A stretch of 64,000 nucleotides of DNA from Neobacillus rhizosphaerae (GTDB lineage Bacteria; Bacillota; Bacilli; Bacillales; Cytobacillaceae). This document shows, in pieces, positions 44,440 to 53,779 of this stretch. The notes below the pieces were generated by a model. The model searched no databases and was not told the origin of the DNA. It was given only the letters and a program-made list of their open reading frames with translations. The translations under genes were made by a program, and so were the position numbers. Numbering within the stretch: position 1 is the first letter of the stretch; every line of letters begins with the position of its first letter. Where the stretch lies: the NCBI RefSeq assembly GCF_937468385.1, contig NZ_CALBWS010000003.1:62001-126000 (forward strand), given 5' to 3'.

Positions 44440-46263
44440 TCAAGCCTGTTTTCCCAATATGGACATAAACTCCTCCCCGGAGATTGTCTCTTTCTCTAAA
44501 AGATACTTTGTTAATTCGTGCAATTTATCTTTATTATCCTCCAAAATTTGAATGGCTTTTTGATGGCAGGATTTGATAATTTTTAGGATCTCCGAATCTA
44601 CTTTTGATGCGGTTTCTGCCGACACAATTAGGGAAGAGTCTCCTCCTAAATACGGGTTATTGACGGTTTCTAATGCCATCATATCGAATTCGTCACTCAT
44701 TCCAAACCTTGTTACCATTGCTCTGGCAATCTTTGTTGCTTGTTCAATATCATTGGAAGCGCCTGAGGTGACCGTTTTAAAAATAATCTCCTCTGCAGCG
44801 CGTCCTCCCATATAGGTGGTTATTTTATCCAATGCCTGTTCTTTTGTCATTAGGACAGTTTCATGCTCATCCACTTGCATCGTATAGCCTAATGCTCCTG
44901 AAGTCCTAGGAATGATGGTGATTTTATGAACAGGGGCTGAATGACTTTGTTTTGCCGCAACTAAAGCATGGCCAATCTCATGATAGGAAATCGTTAATTT
45001 ATCCTTCATCGAAATCACAGCATTTTTACGTTGATATCCTGCAATTACCACTTCAACAGATTCTTCCAAATCATTTTGGACCACCTTACTGCGGCCAAGT
45101 CTCACGGCCCTAAGTGCCGCTTCATTGATAATATTGGCTAAGTCAGCTCCAGAAGCTCCAGATGTAGCTCTGGCAATCACATTAAAATTAACATCATCAG
45201 CTAATTTTACTTTTGTAGCATGTACTATTAAAATCGACTCACGACCAGTCAAGTCAGGTAATTCAACCGGAACTCTTCGATCGAATCGACCTGGTCTTAA
45301 AAGTGCTTTATCAAGTGTTTCAGGTCGATTGGTTGCGGCTAGGATGACGATGCCCTTATCCGCATCAAATCCATCCATTTCTGTTAAAAGCTGATTTAAT
45401 GTTTGTTCCCTTTCATCATTACCGCCGGCTATGCCTGAATTTCGGCTTTTACCGATTGCATCAATTTCATCAATAAACACAATACACGGTGCTTTTTCTT
45501 GAGCTTGTTTAAATAAATCTCGAACTCTGGCAGCACCCATACCAACAAACATCTCAACAAATTCAGAACCGGACATTGAAAAGAATGGAACCTTGGATTC
45601 CCCTGCCACAGCTTTTGCCAAAAGGGTTTTTCCTGTTCCTGGAGGTCCTACTAACAAAGCTCCCTTAGGAATATTTGCTCCGATTTCTTTGTATTTTTTC
45701 GGATTATGAAGGAAATCGACAATTTCCTGCAAAGCCTCCTTAGCTTCATCCTGACCTGCTACATCTTTAAAGGTAATACCTGTTTCGGTTTCCACATATA
45801 CTTTTGCCTTACTTTTGCCAAAGGACATCGGTCCTCCTCCGCCCATCATCTTGTTTTGCATCTTTTTCATAAGCCATTGACCGATAGCAATAAAGATTAG
45901 AAACGGTAGGATCCAAGTCAAAATGAAATTTATTAGTGGCGAGGTTTCTTTTGGTATCACCTTGGTAAATTTAACATTTGCCTTATGCAACCGATCAACT
46001 AATTTAGGATCGTCTATTTTTCCCGTCTTGAATTCCTTAGCCTCTTTTGTATCAACTGGCTTAAACATAATTGTGTTATCTTCAATTTCAACCTGTTTTA
46101 CTTTACCTTTTTCAACCATTGTTAAAAATGTACCATAATCAACTTCTTTTACAGAGTGATTAAAAATGGCTGGAAAAATAAAAGAATTTAGCAGCAAAAT
46201 AATTACTAATGTAACTCCATAGTAATATACGAGTGGTTTCTTTGGTGGCTTTATTTGTTTCAT
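44440..46263 (-). CDS. ftsH: FtsH-type membrane AAA+ zinc protease, probable second copy
   Basis: A 607-aa protein with two N-terminal membrane helices (about 12-32 and 108-127), an extracytoplasmic segment between them, an AAA+ domain (Walker A GPPGTGKT near 205, Walker [33 protein letters not shown]), and a protease domain with HEIGH (usual FtsH HEAGH with Ala-to-Ile). It degrades membrane and regulatory proteins. The housekeeping ftsH of Bacilli sits next to hprT/tilS; here the upstream gene is a TetR regulator, so this is probably an accessory paralogue. GGAGG supports the ATG. Confidence 0.9.
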   Translation of the reverse strand: MKQIKPPKKPLVYYYGVTLVIILLLNSFIFPAIFNHSVKEVDYGTFLTMVEKGKVKQVEIEDNTIMFKPVDTKEAKEFKTGKIDDPKLVDRLHKANVKFTKVIPKETSPLINFILTWILPFLIFIAIGQWLMKKMQNKMMGGGGPMSFGKSKAKVYVETETGITFKDVAGQDEAKEALQEIVDFLHNPKKYKEIGANIPKGALLVGPPGTGKTLLAKAVAGESKVPFFSMSGSEFVEMFVGMGAARVRDLFKQAQEKAPCIVFIDEIDAIGKSRNSGIAGGNDEREQTLNQLLTEMDGFDADKGIVILAATNRPETLDKALLRPGRFDRRVPVELPDLTGRESILIVHATKVKLADDVNFNVIARATSGASGADLANIINEAALRAVRLGRSKVVQNDLEESVEVVIAGYQRKNAVISMKDKLTISYHEIGHALVAAKQSHSAPVHKITIIPRTSGALGYTMQVDEHETVLMTKEQALDKITTYMGGRAAEEIIFKTVTSGASNDIEQATKIARAMVTRFGMSDEFDMMALETVNNPYLGGDSSLIVSAETASKVDSEILKIIKSCHQKAIQILEDNKDKLHELTKYLLEKETISGEEFMSILGKQA

Positions 46264-46343
46264 CTAAGTTCCTCCACGTTGACTAGTCTTAAATTAGTAT
46301 GCTCTTTCTTAACCAATTTTACATGATGACCAAAGCATCGATT

Positions 46344-46949
46344 TTATTTACGAGCTAGTCCATTTTTTAACAGATTTATTTCTATTATATAATTACTCAA
46401 AGCTTCTTGCTGAGATAACTCTTTGCCAAATTTCTCCACAACATTACGAAAAGTGATGGTTGATATTATTTGCATGATATGGCGCAAATCCCTGTCATTT
46501 GAAATATTCAAACCGCTTGTATTGATTAAATCTGTAATTTCTTTAATATTTTCGTTACTTTCACAATCCCTAAAAATCTTTGAAAAGGTATATTCTATTT
46601 TATATGTCATGTTTAAGAAAGCATTTTCCAGAAAGGTAACATTTTCTTCTTCCTCGATAATCAATTGAAAAAAATCAATCATCGTTTCAAATAAATCCCC
46701 ATCATATTTTTTTAGGAGCAAAACAAAGTTGTCATTAATATTAATAACAAATTCATTTAATAAGAAAAAATAGGCATCCTCTTTGTCTTCAAAGTACTGA
46801 TAAAAACTGCCACGTGGTATTCGTGCAGTTTTAATAATATTCGAAATGGAAGCATCGTTTAATGGCACCCTAGAAAATTCCTTTTTGGCTGCATGAATTA
46901 ACATTTTCTTTTTATTATCTGGTAAATTATAAAAAGTTATCTTTGGCAT
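46344..46949 (-). CDS. TetR-family regulator upstream of the ftsH paralogue
   Basis: A 201-aa regulator with a TetR helix-turn-helix (about 12-58: SRVPLNDASISNIIKTARIPRGSFYQYFEDKEDAY) and a helical effector domain. It is 80 bp upstream of ftsH on the same strand, so both are likely one transcription unit. Its promoter (47007-47035) has a perfect inverted repeat TGACA-N3-TGTCA in the spacer, so autoregulation is likely. The start has AGGAG only about 3 nt upstream; a slightly different start is possible. Confidence 0.85.
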   Translation of the reverse strand: MPKITFYNLPDNKKKMLIHAAKKEFSRVPLNDASISNIIKTARIPRGSFYQYFEDKEDAYFFLLNEFVININDNFVLLLKKYDGDLFETMIDFFQLIIEEEENVTFLENAFLNMTYKIEYTFSKIFRDCESNENIKEITDLINTSGLNISNDRDLRHIMQIISTITFRNVVEKFGKELSQQEALSNYIIEINLLKNGLARK

Positions 46950-47006
46950 TGGCTCCTAACCCCTATCATTCAAACAGCTAATGTGACATTGCAGCATTAT
47001 CTATTT

Positions 47007-47035
47007 ATAATAAATGACAATCTGTCACTTGTCAA
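47007..47035 (-). promoter_or_regulatory. TetR-ftsH promoter with operator in the spacer
   Basis: TTGACA (47030-47035), 17-bp spacer, TATTAT (47007-47012) on the minus strand. The perfect inverted repeat TGACA-ATC-TGTCA (47015-47027) lies within the spacer. Confidence 0.65.
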
Positions 47036-47185
47036 AAAACAGAAAATGGTTCCAGTCCCCAAGCGCTTAAAACCCTTAAATCGCTGAGGAACTGTAACCA
47101 TCTATGAGGTTGCATATTGATAAATAATAGCTTTTTTATATCTTTCGTAACCACTCAAATTTCTAATAATTTGTCCTTTGGATTT

Positions 47186-47947
47186 TTACACATTAATTTT
47201 GGTCAGAGCTTCTCCGATCGATTCTTGAATAACATATGTATTTGGTTCTAGGTCATAAGGTGTATCTCCTTTATTAATAATTATCAAAGGTATACCTGTC
47301 TTTCTGTATTGTGGAAAAGTGGAGAATGGCGTTACTTTTAAACTCGTACCTAAAACCAATACACAATCTGCTTGCGAAATGGTGTTTATGATCGCGTTAA
47401 ACCCTTCGATTGTAAACCATTCTCCAGAATCACCAAACAAGACCACATCCGGTTTTATGTAGCTGCTTTTTTTATCTTTATTGACACAATGGTCACAGAG
47501 ATAAAATTCCTCCATCGTCTTCATCCTCTTGACCATTTCATCAGTCGAATAGATTTTTCCACAATTTTGGCAAGTTGCTGTTTTCATTGTTCCATGGAAC
47601 TCAATGACATTGTTACTTCCCGCTCTTTGATGTAATCCATCTATATTTTGGGTAATGATTTGGGTAACCTTGCCTTCTTTTTCCCATGTTGCAAGAATTT
47701 CATGGCCAATATTCGGAACCGCCGCTGGGTGATAAAGATGTTCGATTGCAAATTGGTAAAACTCTTTTGGATGTTTATAAAAATAATCAAGCGAGAGGAT
47801 ATACTCAGGTGCCAACTGATAAATCCCAGTTCTTGAACGGAAATCCTTTATCCCCGATTCCGTACTAATTCCTGCACCTGTAAGAACGACGATGTTCTTT
47901 ACCTCTTTAATGAGGTTTTTACATGTATATATCAAGTTGTTTTCCAT
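47186..47947 (-). CDS. NAD-dependent protein deacylase (sirtuin), SrtN-like
   Basis: The 253-aa Sir2-family protein has GAGISTESGIKDFRS, TQNIDGLH with catalytic His, and a zinc site CQNC...CDHC (about 130-160). It removes acetyl or longer acyl groups from lysine residues using NAD. The length fits bacterial class U/M-type sirtuins. It lies 64 bp downstream of the amino-acid-oxidase-like gene on the same strand. AAGGAG upstream. Confidence 0.93.
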   Translation of the reverse strand: MENNLIYTCKNLIKEVKNIVVLTGAGISTESGIKDFRSRTGIYQLAPEYILSLDYFYKHPKEFYQFAIEHLYHPAAVPNIGHEILATWEKEGKVTQIITQNIDGLHQRAGSNNVIEFHGTMKTATCQNCGKIYSTDEMVKRMKTMEEFYLCDHCVNKDKKSSYIKPDVVLFGDSGEWFTIEGFNAIINTISQADCVLVLGTSLKVTPFSTFPQYRKTGIPLIIINKGDTPYDLEPNTYVIQESIGEALTKINV

Positions 47948-48011
47948 TTGAATATGTCTCCTTCTGTTCTACTTGTCAGAATCCACAAGGACCAAATTGC
48001 AATCCTGTAAG

Positions 48012-49130
48012 TTATCCTCCAATAGCACCTGACACGTTATAGAGGCTAAGATCAATCTCTGTCTGTATCCCTACCACATGCTTTGCTAGTTCTGCACCTA
48101 GAAAGGGTCCGCTAGTTAGGCCAGATGCGCCAAGTCCATTTGCTATATAAATTCCTTCGTAATCAGGTAAGGCCCCTACCACTGGTAAAAAACCAGGGGT
48201 GAAGGGTCGAAATCCTACCCGTGTTTCTACGAAACTGCTATTTGATAGGCCTGGTGCTACCTCTAAAGCTCTGCCTAAAATTTCATTTATTCCCCCGGCA
48301 GTTACCCGATTATCGAATCCTGCCTCATCTTCATGTGTGGATCCAACGACAACCCGACCATTTTCAAAGGTAAGGATGTACTGGTTATGGAGCGGCATGA
48401 CAACCGGCCATGAATTCGTATCGATATCAGGCAATTCAAGATGAACAATTTGCGCTTTTTGGTGTTTGACTAAGAATTCAACACCTAATGGTTGCAATAG
48501 CTCTTTTGACCATGCCCCTGCAGTTACAATTACCTGATCGGCAAACAATATGGATTCCTTAAACTTAATCCCAATAACACGGTTATTTTTATAAACAATG
48601 GAGGCATTTCCACTTAGAAAAGTAGTCCCATTCTTTATTGCAGAGCTAATCAAAGCCTCTCGTAAAGCTCTTCCATTCACTCGCGCTCCGCCACTAATAT
48701 GAACAGAACCAAATTGTTCTGATAAGGGTGGAAATAGGGTCTTCGTTTCTGAAGGCAACAAAATCGTAATTTCACCAATTTCAGGGGCATCCTCTCTCCG
48801 TTTGCGGACTCGATCTGCCATCTGTTCCAGCTTATTCCTGTCTGCATGAAGACTAATGGCTCCAACACGTTTATAGCCTGTTTCTTTTTCTCCATCAGCT
48901 TCCAATTGAGCAATTAAATCAGGATAATATCGAGCGCCACCCTTTGCTAACTGATACCAGGATTGGTTCCGTCGTTGCGAAAGCCAGGGACAAACAATTC
49001 CTGCTGCAGCATCTGTAGCCTGACCTGGGTCGTGACGATCAATTAAAATAACCTCTGCACCTAATTTGGAAAGGTGATAAGCGGTTGAGGCACCGAGAAC
49101 CCCTGCTCCAATCACAATAACTTTCTGCAT
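48012..49130 (-). CDS. DadA/ThiO-like FAD-dependent amino-acid oxidoreductase
   Basis: A 372-aa DAO-family flavoprotein with the FAD motif VIGAGVLGASTAYHLS at the N-terminus and ATDAAAGIVCPW, then TAGAWS and the C-terminal IYIANGLGASGLTSGP FAD-binding region. It oxidises an unknown amino acid or imine (D-amino acid or glycine-like). Start ATG 49128-49130 with AAGGTG upstream; five earlier codons discarded. A GCACCTGACAC string at the 3' end is coding and not part of the hairpin family. Confidence 0.85.
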   Translation of the reverse strand: MQKVIVIGAGVLGASTAYHLSKLGAEVILIDRHDPGQATDAAAGIVCPWLSQRRNQSWYQLAKGGARYYPDLIAQLEADGEKETGYKRVGAISLHADRNKLEQMADRVRKRREDAPEIGEITILLPSETKTLFPPLSEQFGSVHISGGARVNGRALREALISSAIKNGTTFLSGNASIVYKNNRVIGIKFKESILFADQVIVTAGAWSKELLQPLGVEFLVKHQKAQIVHLELPDIDTNSWPVVMPLHNQYILTFENGRVVVGSTHEDEAGFDNRVTAGGINEILGRALEVAPGLSNSSFVETRVGFRPFTPGFLPVVGALPDYEGIYIANGLGASGLTSGPFLGAELAKHVVGIQTEIDLSLYNVSGAIGG

Positions 49131-49331
49131 ATAACACCTTTTCATTATAGTTTTATCGTACTCAAATAAGATTTTTGATATGTTCGTAAATATTCAATAT
49201 CGCTTATTTTGAAGACAAATCACACATGTAATGATATCAAAAATGAGTGATGATGGAAAAATGATTGAGATTCCATGAAATCTTTATGGTGACTTTTGAA
49301 AAAAACTGACTACATAGGAAAAGGAGATACA

Positions 49332-49373
49332 ATGGAAATCGTTGAAAAAAATCTCATTGCTTTAGTTTACTAG
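49332..49373 (+). CDS. Possible 13-aa small ORF
   Basis: In the 350-bp gap between 49130 and 49481 a plus-strand AAGGAG stands 5 nt before an ATG opening a 13-codon frame (MEIVEKNLIALVY). The ribosome binding site is excellent, the frame very short. It may encode a small peptide, be the start of a deleted gene, or be chance. Confidence 0.2.
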   Translation: MEIVEKNLIALVY

Positions 49374-49411
49374 TATAACCATTCTTGATGATTCCTGAAT
49401 ACTGCCAAAAC

Positions 49412-49438
49412 AAAAAGTCGTTTTCCATCGAAAACGAC
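49412..49438 (-). terminator. Terminator of the 50348-49481 unit
   Basis: GTCGTTTTC / GAAAACGAC 9-bp stem, 4-nt loop, then T5 on the minus strand, about 43 bp after the stop at 49481. Confidence 0.85.
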
Positions 49439-49480
49439 CTCCATTATGACTGATGCCAAGCACCATTTATTAAACTTAGA

Positions 49481-49975
49481 TTATTTCTTAAAAATAGTGT
49501 CGATAACTTGATCGGAAGTCATTTCACTATCTACCACATATACACCAGGACGCAAATTACGGTCTAGTCCTTTTTTCTCTATATCTTGAGAAAAGTGAAG
49601 AGCATTCGGAATCAAATTTGCTTTTACCAGCATGTTTGCGACATCGATACTGGTCATTCCCTCTGACACATTAACGACTACCTTAGTTACATTTTTATTA
49701 GACTTGCTGTTTTCAGCTGGTGCTTGTTTTTGTTCAGCAGCCTTGGCAGCTTTCATATTCTTGTCATATTCATCTTTCGTTTGGACAACATACCCTTTAG
49801 TTACAAGCTTTTTTTTCATATCCTTTTCAGATGGTTGAACCTTCACTATCTGGTTTTCCGATGTTTTGGCAGATGCGTTTGGGACATCTTTTTTATCAGA
49901 GAAGTATACAATGCTACAAATTGTTGTCGATATTAGAATTCCTGCTGCAAAGCTGCTTAATAAGTTAATTCTCAT
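49481..49975 (-). CDS. Membrane-anchored protein with an MltG/YceG N-terminal-like domain
   Basis: The 164-aa protein has one N-terminal transmembrane helix (about 5-25), a Lys/Ala-rich linker, and a C-terminal domain (about 95-164: VVVNVSEGMTSIDVANMLVKANLI...RPGVYVVDSEMTSDQVIDTIF). This domain resembles the substrate-binding (LysM-like) part of endolytic transglycosylase MltG, but the catalytic YceG region is absent. It probably binds envelope glycan (inferred). Start ATG 49973-49975, GGGAG about 11 nt upstream, overlapping the end of the previous gene by 11 bp. Confidence 0.7.
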   Translation of the reverse strand: MRINLLSSFAAGILISTTICSIVYFSDKKDVPNASAKTSENQIVKVQPSEKDMKKKLVTKGYVVQTKDEYDKNMKAAKAAEQKQAPAENSKSNKNVTKVVVNVSEGMTSIDVANMLVKANLIPNALHFSQDIEKKGLDRNLRPGVYVVDSEMTSDQVIDTIFKK

Positions 49976-50348
49976 TGGCAACTTTTCTCCCTTCATCCTT
50001 TAATTTTTGATAAGGAGCAAGCAGCAGTTCGATTTCACTTTCTGATACCTGTTTTTTCTCAGCAATACTCACAATAGAGTAATTGCGTTTATATAGGTCT
50101 AGTACTTCACGCAAGAAAAGTTTTTTCTCAGAAGATAGCTGAATTTCCGCTTCTTCCATAACCACTTCAATATCAAGCTCTAGATTTCGAATTGACTCTT
50201 GCATGCTATGGATCTCTTTCATATTAGCTACATGAACCATATCAATTTCATTACGAGTAACTTTAGAGGCTTGAATAGTTTTTAATATAGAGATGATTAG
50301 TAATATAGCTGAGATCCCAAACAATCCTGCTAACGTCCATTCCATCAT
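49965..50348 (-). CDS. Membrane-anchored coiled-coil/HTH-like protein, 127 aa
   Basis: One N-terminal transmembrane helix (about 4-22), a coiled coil (about 30-75, ANMKEIHSMQESIRNLELDIEVV), and a C-terminal segment (RNYSIVSIAEKKQVSESEIELLL) that resembles a homeodomain-like helix-turn-helix. The function is unknown. It overlaps and is probably co-translated with the MltG-like gene. Start: ATG 50346-50348 with AGGAGGG 7 nt upstream rather than the ATG two codons earlier. Confidence 0.7.
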   Translation of the reverse strand: MMEWTLAGLFGISAILLIISILKTIQASKVTRNEIDMVHVANMKEIHSMQESIRNLELDIEVVMEEAEIQLSSEKKLFLREVLDLYKRNYSIVSIAEKKQVSESEIELLLAPYQKLKDEGRKVANEN

Positions 50349-50525
50349 AATCATTCCCTCCTTCGATTGAATACCAAGGTCTTATTATACATCCAAAAAC
50401 TAATTTTTTCGATTTGAATCTCAAAAATACTCAAATAGTCGGAGGGAATTGACAAATTGCGGTGAAATAGGAATACATTCTCTCCCTTATCATTCATACA
50501 TGAAAACAGGAGAATATCATATGAA

Positions 50526-50547
50526 AAAGCACTCTATAGAGTGCTTT
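50526..50547 (-). terminator. Terminator at the end of the eut operon
   Basis: AAAGCACTCTATAGAGTGCTTT is a perfect palindrome followed by TT on the minus strand, about 175 bp downstream of the mdh stop. The rest of the 374-bp gap (50349-50722) contains no recognised gene. Confidence 0.65.
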
Positions 50548-50722
50548 CAAGGGTTTTCTGATCATTTGTTTGTTCACTTATAGTCAGAATAAAAATCTGA
50601 TCTATTTTTTGAAGCACTTGCTTTGCTCTTGGAATATTCACACCATGGCATCAAGTGTTAGTTTTAGTTCACTTGGAAAATGGCCTCGCCTTCGCAATTT
50701 CTATAACTGTTAACCCAAATTG

Positions 50723-51673
50723 TTAAGCTTTAGCAGATACTAGGATGGCCATTACATTTTGGACGGATTGAACAGATTGATCGAGTGCAGTCTTTTCTTC
50801 ATCCTCCAAGGGAATTTCTATTATACTTTCGATACCGTTACCGCCTAAGATCGTTGGTACACCTAAGTAAATATCGCTATAACCGTATTCACCCTCAAGA
50901 TAGGCAATGGCAGGTAATATCCGCTTTTTATCCTTTAAGATCGCTTCTGCCATTTGCACCATTGAAGCCGCTGGTGCGTAATAGGCGCTTCCTTGACCAA
51001 GTAATTCGACGATTTCTCCGCCTCCCTTGCGCGTTCTTTCCACAATGGCTTTAATTTTTTCAGGTGAAAGAATTTTTTCAAGCGGGATTCCGCCTGCATA
51101 GGAGTAGCGGACTAATGGGACCATATCATCTCCATGGCCACCTAATACAAATCCAGAAATGTCTTCAATCGAAACATTCAACTCCTGTGCAACAAATGTA
51201 TTGAATCGTGCTGTATCCAACACACCTGATTGGCCGATAACGCGATTTTTCGGAAAACCAGTCGTTTTATAACATACGTATGTCATGGCATCAACAGGGT
51301 TACTTAGTACGATGATGTAACAATTGGGAGCGTATTTTTTTACATTCTCTGAAACTTCTTTGATAATCTTTTCATTTGTCGCCACTAAATCATCACGACT
51401 CATTCCGGGCTTTCTTGGAAGACCAGCGGTGATTAATACTAAGTCAGCATCTTGGATGTCTTCATAGTTAGAAGTTCCCGTAATTTTCGCATTAAAGCCT
51501 TGAACTGGACTTGCCTCCAGCATATCAAGTGCCTTCCCTTTCGTTGGATTGCCTTGTGAAGGAATGTCAACTAATACAACATCTCCCAGTTCCTTTTGAG
51601 CAAGCATAAGAGCAGCCGTTGCACCTGTAAATCCTGCCCCGATAACAGCTATTTTTCTACGTGTAAAAGCCAT
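50723..51673 (-). CDS. mdh: Malate dehydrogenase, last gene of the eut operon
   Basis: A 316-aa lactate/malate dehydrogenase-family protein of the MDH type: [10 protein letters not shown] cofactor motif, [13 protein letters not shown] substrate loop with the malate-specific Arg, [11 protein letters not shown], and [14 protein letters not shown] with catalytic His. It interconverts malate and oxaloacetate with NAD. It follows the tailed shell gene by 55 bp with no terminator, so it is part of the eut transcript. No encapsulation helix is seen. In most genomes of this group mdh follows citZ-icd, so this may be a second copy. Start ATG 51671-51673 with GGAGG upstream. Confidence 0.92.
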   Translation of the reverse strand: MAFTRRKIAVIGAGFTGATAALMLAQKELGDVVLVDIPSQGNPTKGKALDMLEASPVQGFNAKITGTSNYEDIQDADLVLITAGLPRKPGMSRDDLVATNEKIIKEVSENVKKYAPNCYIIVLSNPVDAMTYVCYKTTGFPKNRVIGQSGVLDTARFNTFVAQELNVSIEDISGFVLGGHGDDMVPLVRYSYAGGIPLEKILSPEKIKAIVERTRKGGGEIVELLGQGSAYYAPAASMVQMAEAILKDKKRILPAIAYLEGEYGYSDIYLGVPTILGGNGIESIIEIPLEDEEKTALDQSVQSVQNVMAILVSAKA

Positions 51674-51728
51674 TATTTTCCTCCGTTCCGATAGCACCAT
51701 CTAAATACTCAATAGATAAAATGTATGA

Positions 51729-52136
51729 TTATTTTTCATCCTCAGGTTTGTTTCCTGCTTTTCCAGTTTCTTTCCCAGCTTTCGGTGACTCCGCTTTCTT
51801 TTTAATAGAGCTTTTGTCATCGGAGGGGATTTCCTTTTTACTACTAGGACCTTTTATTTGATTTTCCTTCTTTAATAAAACTTCATTAATGGATTCATCG
51901 GGATGTGGAATGACATGGGCGGAAACCAGCTCACCAACTCTTGCTGCCGCTATTTTTCCAACTTCAATAGCAGCTTGGACAGCACTGACATCACCTTGCA
52001 CCAAAACAGTAACAAGACCAGCATCTACCTTTTCTTGCTTCACTAATGTTACATCAGCTGCTTTCAACATCGCATCAGCTGCTTCGATGGAACCGATTAA
52101 TCCTCTTGTTTCAATCATTCCTAATGCTCTACTCAC
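51729..52136 (-). CDS. BMC-H shell protein with lysine-rich tail
   Basis: The 135-aa protein has a normal single BMC domain (1-88, [34 protein letters not shown]-like end). A 47-residue disordered, Lys/Ser/Asp/Pro-rich tail follows, unlike ordinary EutM/PduA (about 95 aa). It would form hexamers in the microcompartment shell, the tail likely protruding from one face and possibly recruiting cargo or other shells (inferred). GTG start with GGAGG upstream; overlaps eutN by 8 bp. It is paralogous to eutM at 53780. Confidence 0.88.
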   Translation of the reverse strand: MSRALGMIETRGLIGSIEAADAMLKAADVTLVKQEKVDAGLVTVLVQGDVSAVQAAIEVGKIAAARVGELVSAHVIPHPDESINEVLLKKENQIKGPSSKKEIPSDDKSSIKKKAESPKAGKETGKAGNKPEDEK

Positions 52137-52419
52137 GTTCGTTCACCTCTTTCCTTTCAACATCGATGGAATCAACTATTCCAATAATGAGAGCATCTAT
52201 GGGCAAGTTTTGTTCAATGGACATATTAGCAGCTGCGCTCCCACGGGTAACGAGGACTCGATCGCCAAAGCCTGCTCCAATTCGATCCACGGCAATAAAC
52301 GGATCTCCAACAGAAGTTCGATCAGGTAATTCAGGTTGAACAAATAAAAATTTCAACCCCGTTAAATCATCCTCTTTCCTAGTAGCCCAAACATTACCAA
52401 TTACTGTCCCCAATTGCAT
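52129..52419 (-). CDS. eutN: EutN/CcmL pentameric shell vertex protein
   Basis: A 96-aa BMC-P protein: MQLGTVIGNVWATRK start, LLFVQP-like strand (KFLFVQPE), VAVDRIGAGFGDRVLV, and DALIIGIVDSIDV end. Five copies cap the vertices of the shell. It lies 17 bp after the preceding gene and overlaps the tailed BMC-H gene by 8 bp. Confidence 0.92.
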   Translation of the reverse strand: MQLGTVIGNVWATRKEDDLTGLKFLFVQPELPDRTSVGDPFIAVDRIGAGFGDRVLVTRGSAAANMSIEQNLPIDALIIGIVDSIDVERKEVNERE

Positions 52420-52436
52420 TTAACTTTTCGCCCCTT

Positions 52437-53096
52437 TTATTTAATAACTTTGATGGTTTTCCCCAATTCCCGTGCCGTATCCCGTGCTAAAGGGGTAATA
52501 ATGGTAGATGGATCGACCATCAATTCAACTTCTTTACAATCTCTTACATCCCTTTGAGTTAACAACTTTTTCTTTTTAAAAATGGGATCTTTTGCAACAT
52601 CTGATGAAACTGTTACCGCCGAATTGCCAACAAAACCTTCGAAAGATTCGACTTCCACACCATATTTCATTAATGTTTCCTTATATCCGATCAATTGGGA
52701 AACATAGTCTCTGTTCTTAGGATTCACGTTAAATAGGTGTTCCTGCAAATAAACTGTCGGAATGATAGAGACTGGGACGGATTCTAATATGCACCGTGAA
52801 AGCAATTTACTTTCAGGTGTATCGAATATACCGAGTACACCCTTCACAAGTAAATCCTGAGTGGCATGTAAGAAAACCACTTTGTCCACCATATCTAATT
52901 TTACGGTTTCATCTGCATTGCAACTTACAGCGTTCCATTTTGTCTTCATCAATTGCAATGGCTTTGGATCAATAAACGATGTGTCCCCAACAACGAGAAG
53001 AGTGGGTTTGGATGATTCTAGCGGTTTCTCTGCTGTTGAACTTAGTTGTTTGACTACCTCCAAAACAATTTGCTCGATCCAATTACGATCTATCAT
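52437..53096 (-). CDS. Ethanolamine-utilisation-associated protein with encapsulation-type helix
   Basis: A 219-aa protein of the Firmicute eut clusters, with a PduM/EutX-like character that I recognise only loosely. The N-terminal helix NWIEQIVLEVVKQLSS is amphipathic and followed by a Ser/Pro linker, typical of encapsulation peptides, so it probably resides in the microcompartment lumen. The core resembles a small Rossmann-like domain (TLLVVGDTSFIDP, DKVVFLHATQDLLV). It overlaps pduL by 4 bp (ATGA), indicating coupled translation. Its biochemical activity is unknown. Confidence 0.75.
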   Translation of the reverse strand: MIDRNWIEQIVLEVVKQLSSTAEKPLESSKPTLLVVGDTSFIDPKPLQLMKTKWNAVSCNADETVKLDMVDKVVFLHATQDLLVKGVLGIFDTPESKLLSRCILESVPVSIIPTVYLQEHLFNVNPKNRDYVSQLIGYKETLMKYGVEVESFEGFVGNSAVTVSSDVAKDPIFKKKKLLTQRDVRDCKEVELMVDPSTIITPLARDTARELGKTIKVIK

Positions 53097-53746
53097 ACTG
53101 TTTCCTCGTATTTAATAAGTTTTCCTTTTGATTTTCCGGTAATAAAGCCGGCATTGGCTTCATCTGTATCGACATGCATTTCAAGCTTATACCTAGGGGA
53201 AACACGAATCAAAACCTTCCCAAGGGTAACAGGCCGCTCACCTTCAACCACTACTTTGACAAACTCCCCATTCTTAACTGCAAAATTGAGGGCATCCCAT
53301 GCTGTCATATGAATATGGGCCTGTGCAATAATGAGTCCTTCATTTTTGTAGAGGCTGCCTTTTGGGCCGACAAGTGTGATGGGGGCAGACCCACTAATAT
53401 CACCTGATTCTCGTAACGGTGGTTTTACTCCTAACCGGACCGAATCAGTTTGACTTACTTCCACTTGGGTCATTGTACGCGCAGGACCAAGAACGCGCAC
53501 TTTTTCAAGGCTCCCTCTTGGTCCCACAATCGTAATAGATTCGTTTGCAGCGAATTGACCTGGTTGAGATAAATCCGCTTTTTTCGTTAATTCATAGCCC
53601 TCACCAAAAAGGGCTTCTAGGTCGTTTTTACTTAAATGACAATGCCGGGCAGAAACAGCCATTGGGACGGAATGATTCCTTGCGGAGGCTTCTGTTAACC
53701 GTAAAACAACTTCCTCCACAATCGATTGAATGGCCTGGTGGTCCAT
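53093..53746 (-). CDS. pduL: PduL-type phosphotransacylase
   Basis: A 217-aa PduL enzyme. The zinc-ligand motifs SARHCHLS, AQAHIHMT and LEMHVDTDEANA are present, as are two repeated GPRGSL / GPKGSL elements. It converts acetyl-CoA plus phosphate to acetyl-phosphate plus CoA and recycles CoA for EutE inside the shell. The first 20 residues (HQAIQSIVEEVVLRLTEA) form an encapsulation-type helix. It replaces the EutD (Pta-like) enzyme of enterobacterial eut operons. AGGAG 8 nt before ATG. Confidence 0.93.
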   Translation of the reverse strand: MDHQAIQSIVEEVVLRLTEASARNHSVPMAVSARHCHLSKNDLEALFGEGYELTKKADLSQPGQFAANESITIVGPRGSLEKVRVLGPARTMTQVEVSQTDSVRLGVKPPLRESGDISGSAPITLVGPKGSLYKNEGLIIAQAHIHMTAWDALNFAVKNGEFVKVVVEGERPVTLGKVLIRVSPRYKLEMHVDTDEANAGFITGKSKGKLIKYEETV

Positions 53747-53779
53747 GTTTCATGCTCCTAACCTATTATTCTGGAAAAA

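Noticed and set aside
48024..48037. GCACCTGACAC string resembling the hairpin repeat family
   Set aside because: It encodes the conserved end of the oxidoreductase reading frame and has no second arm.
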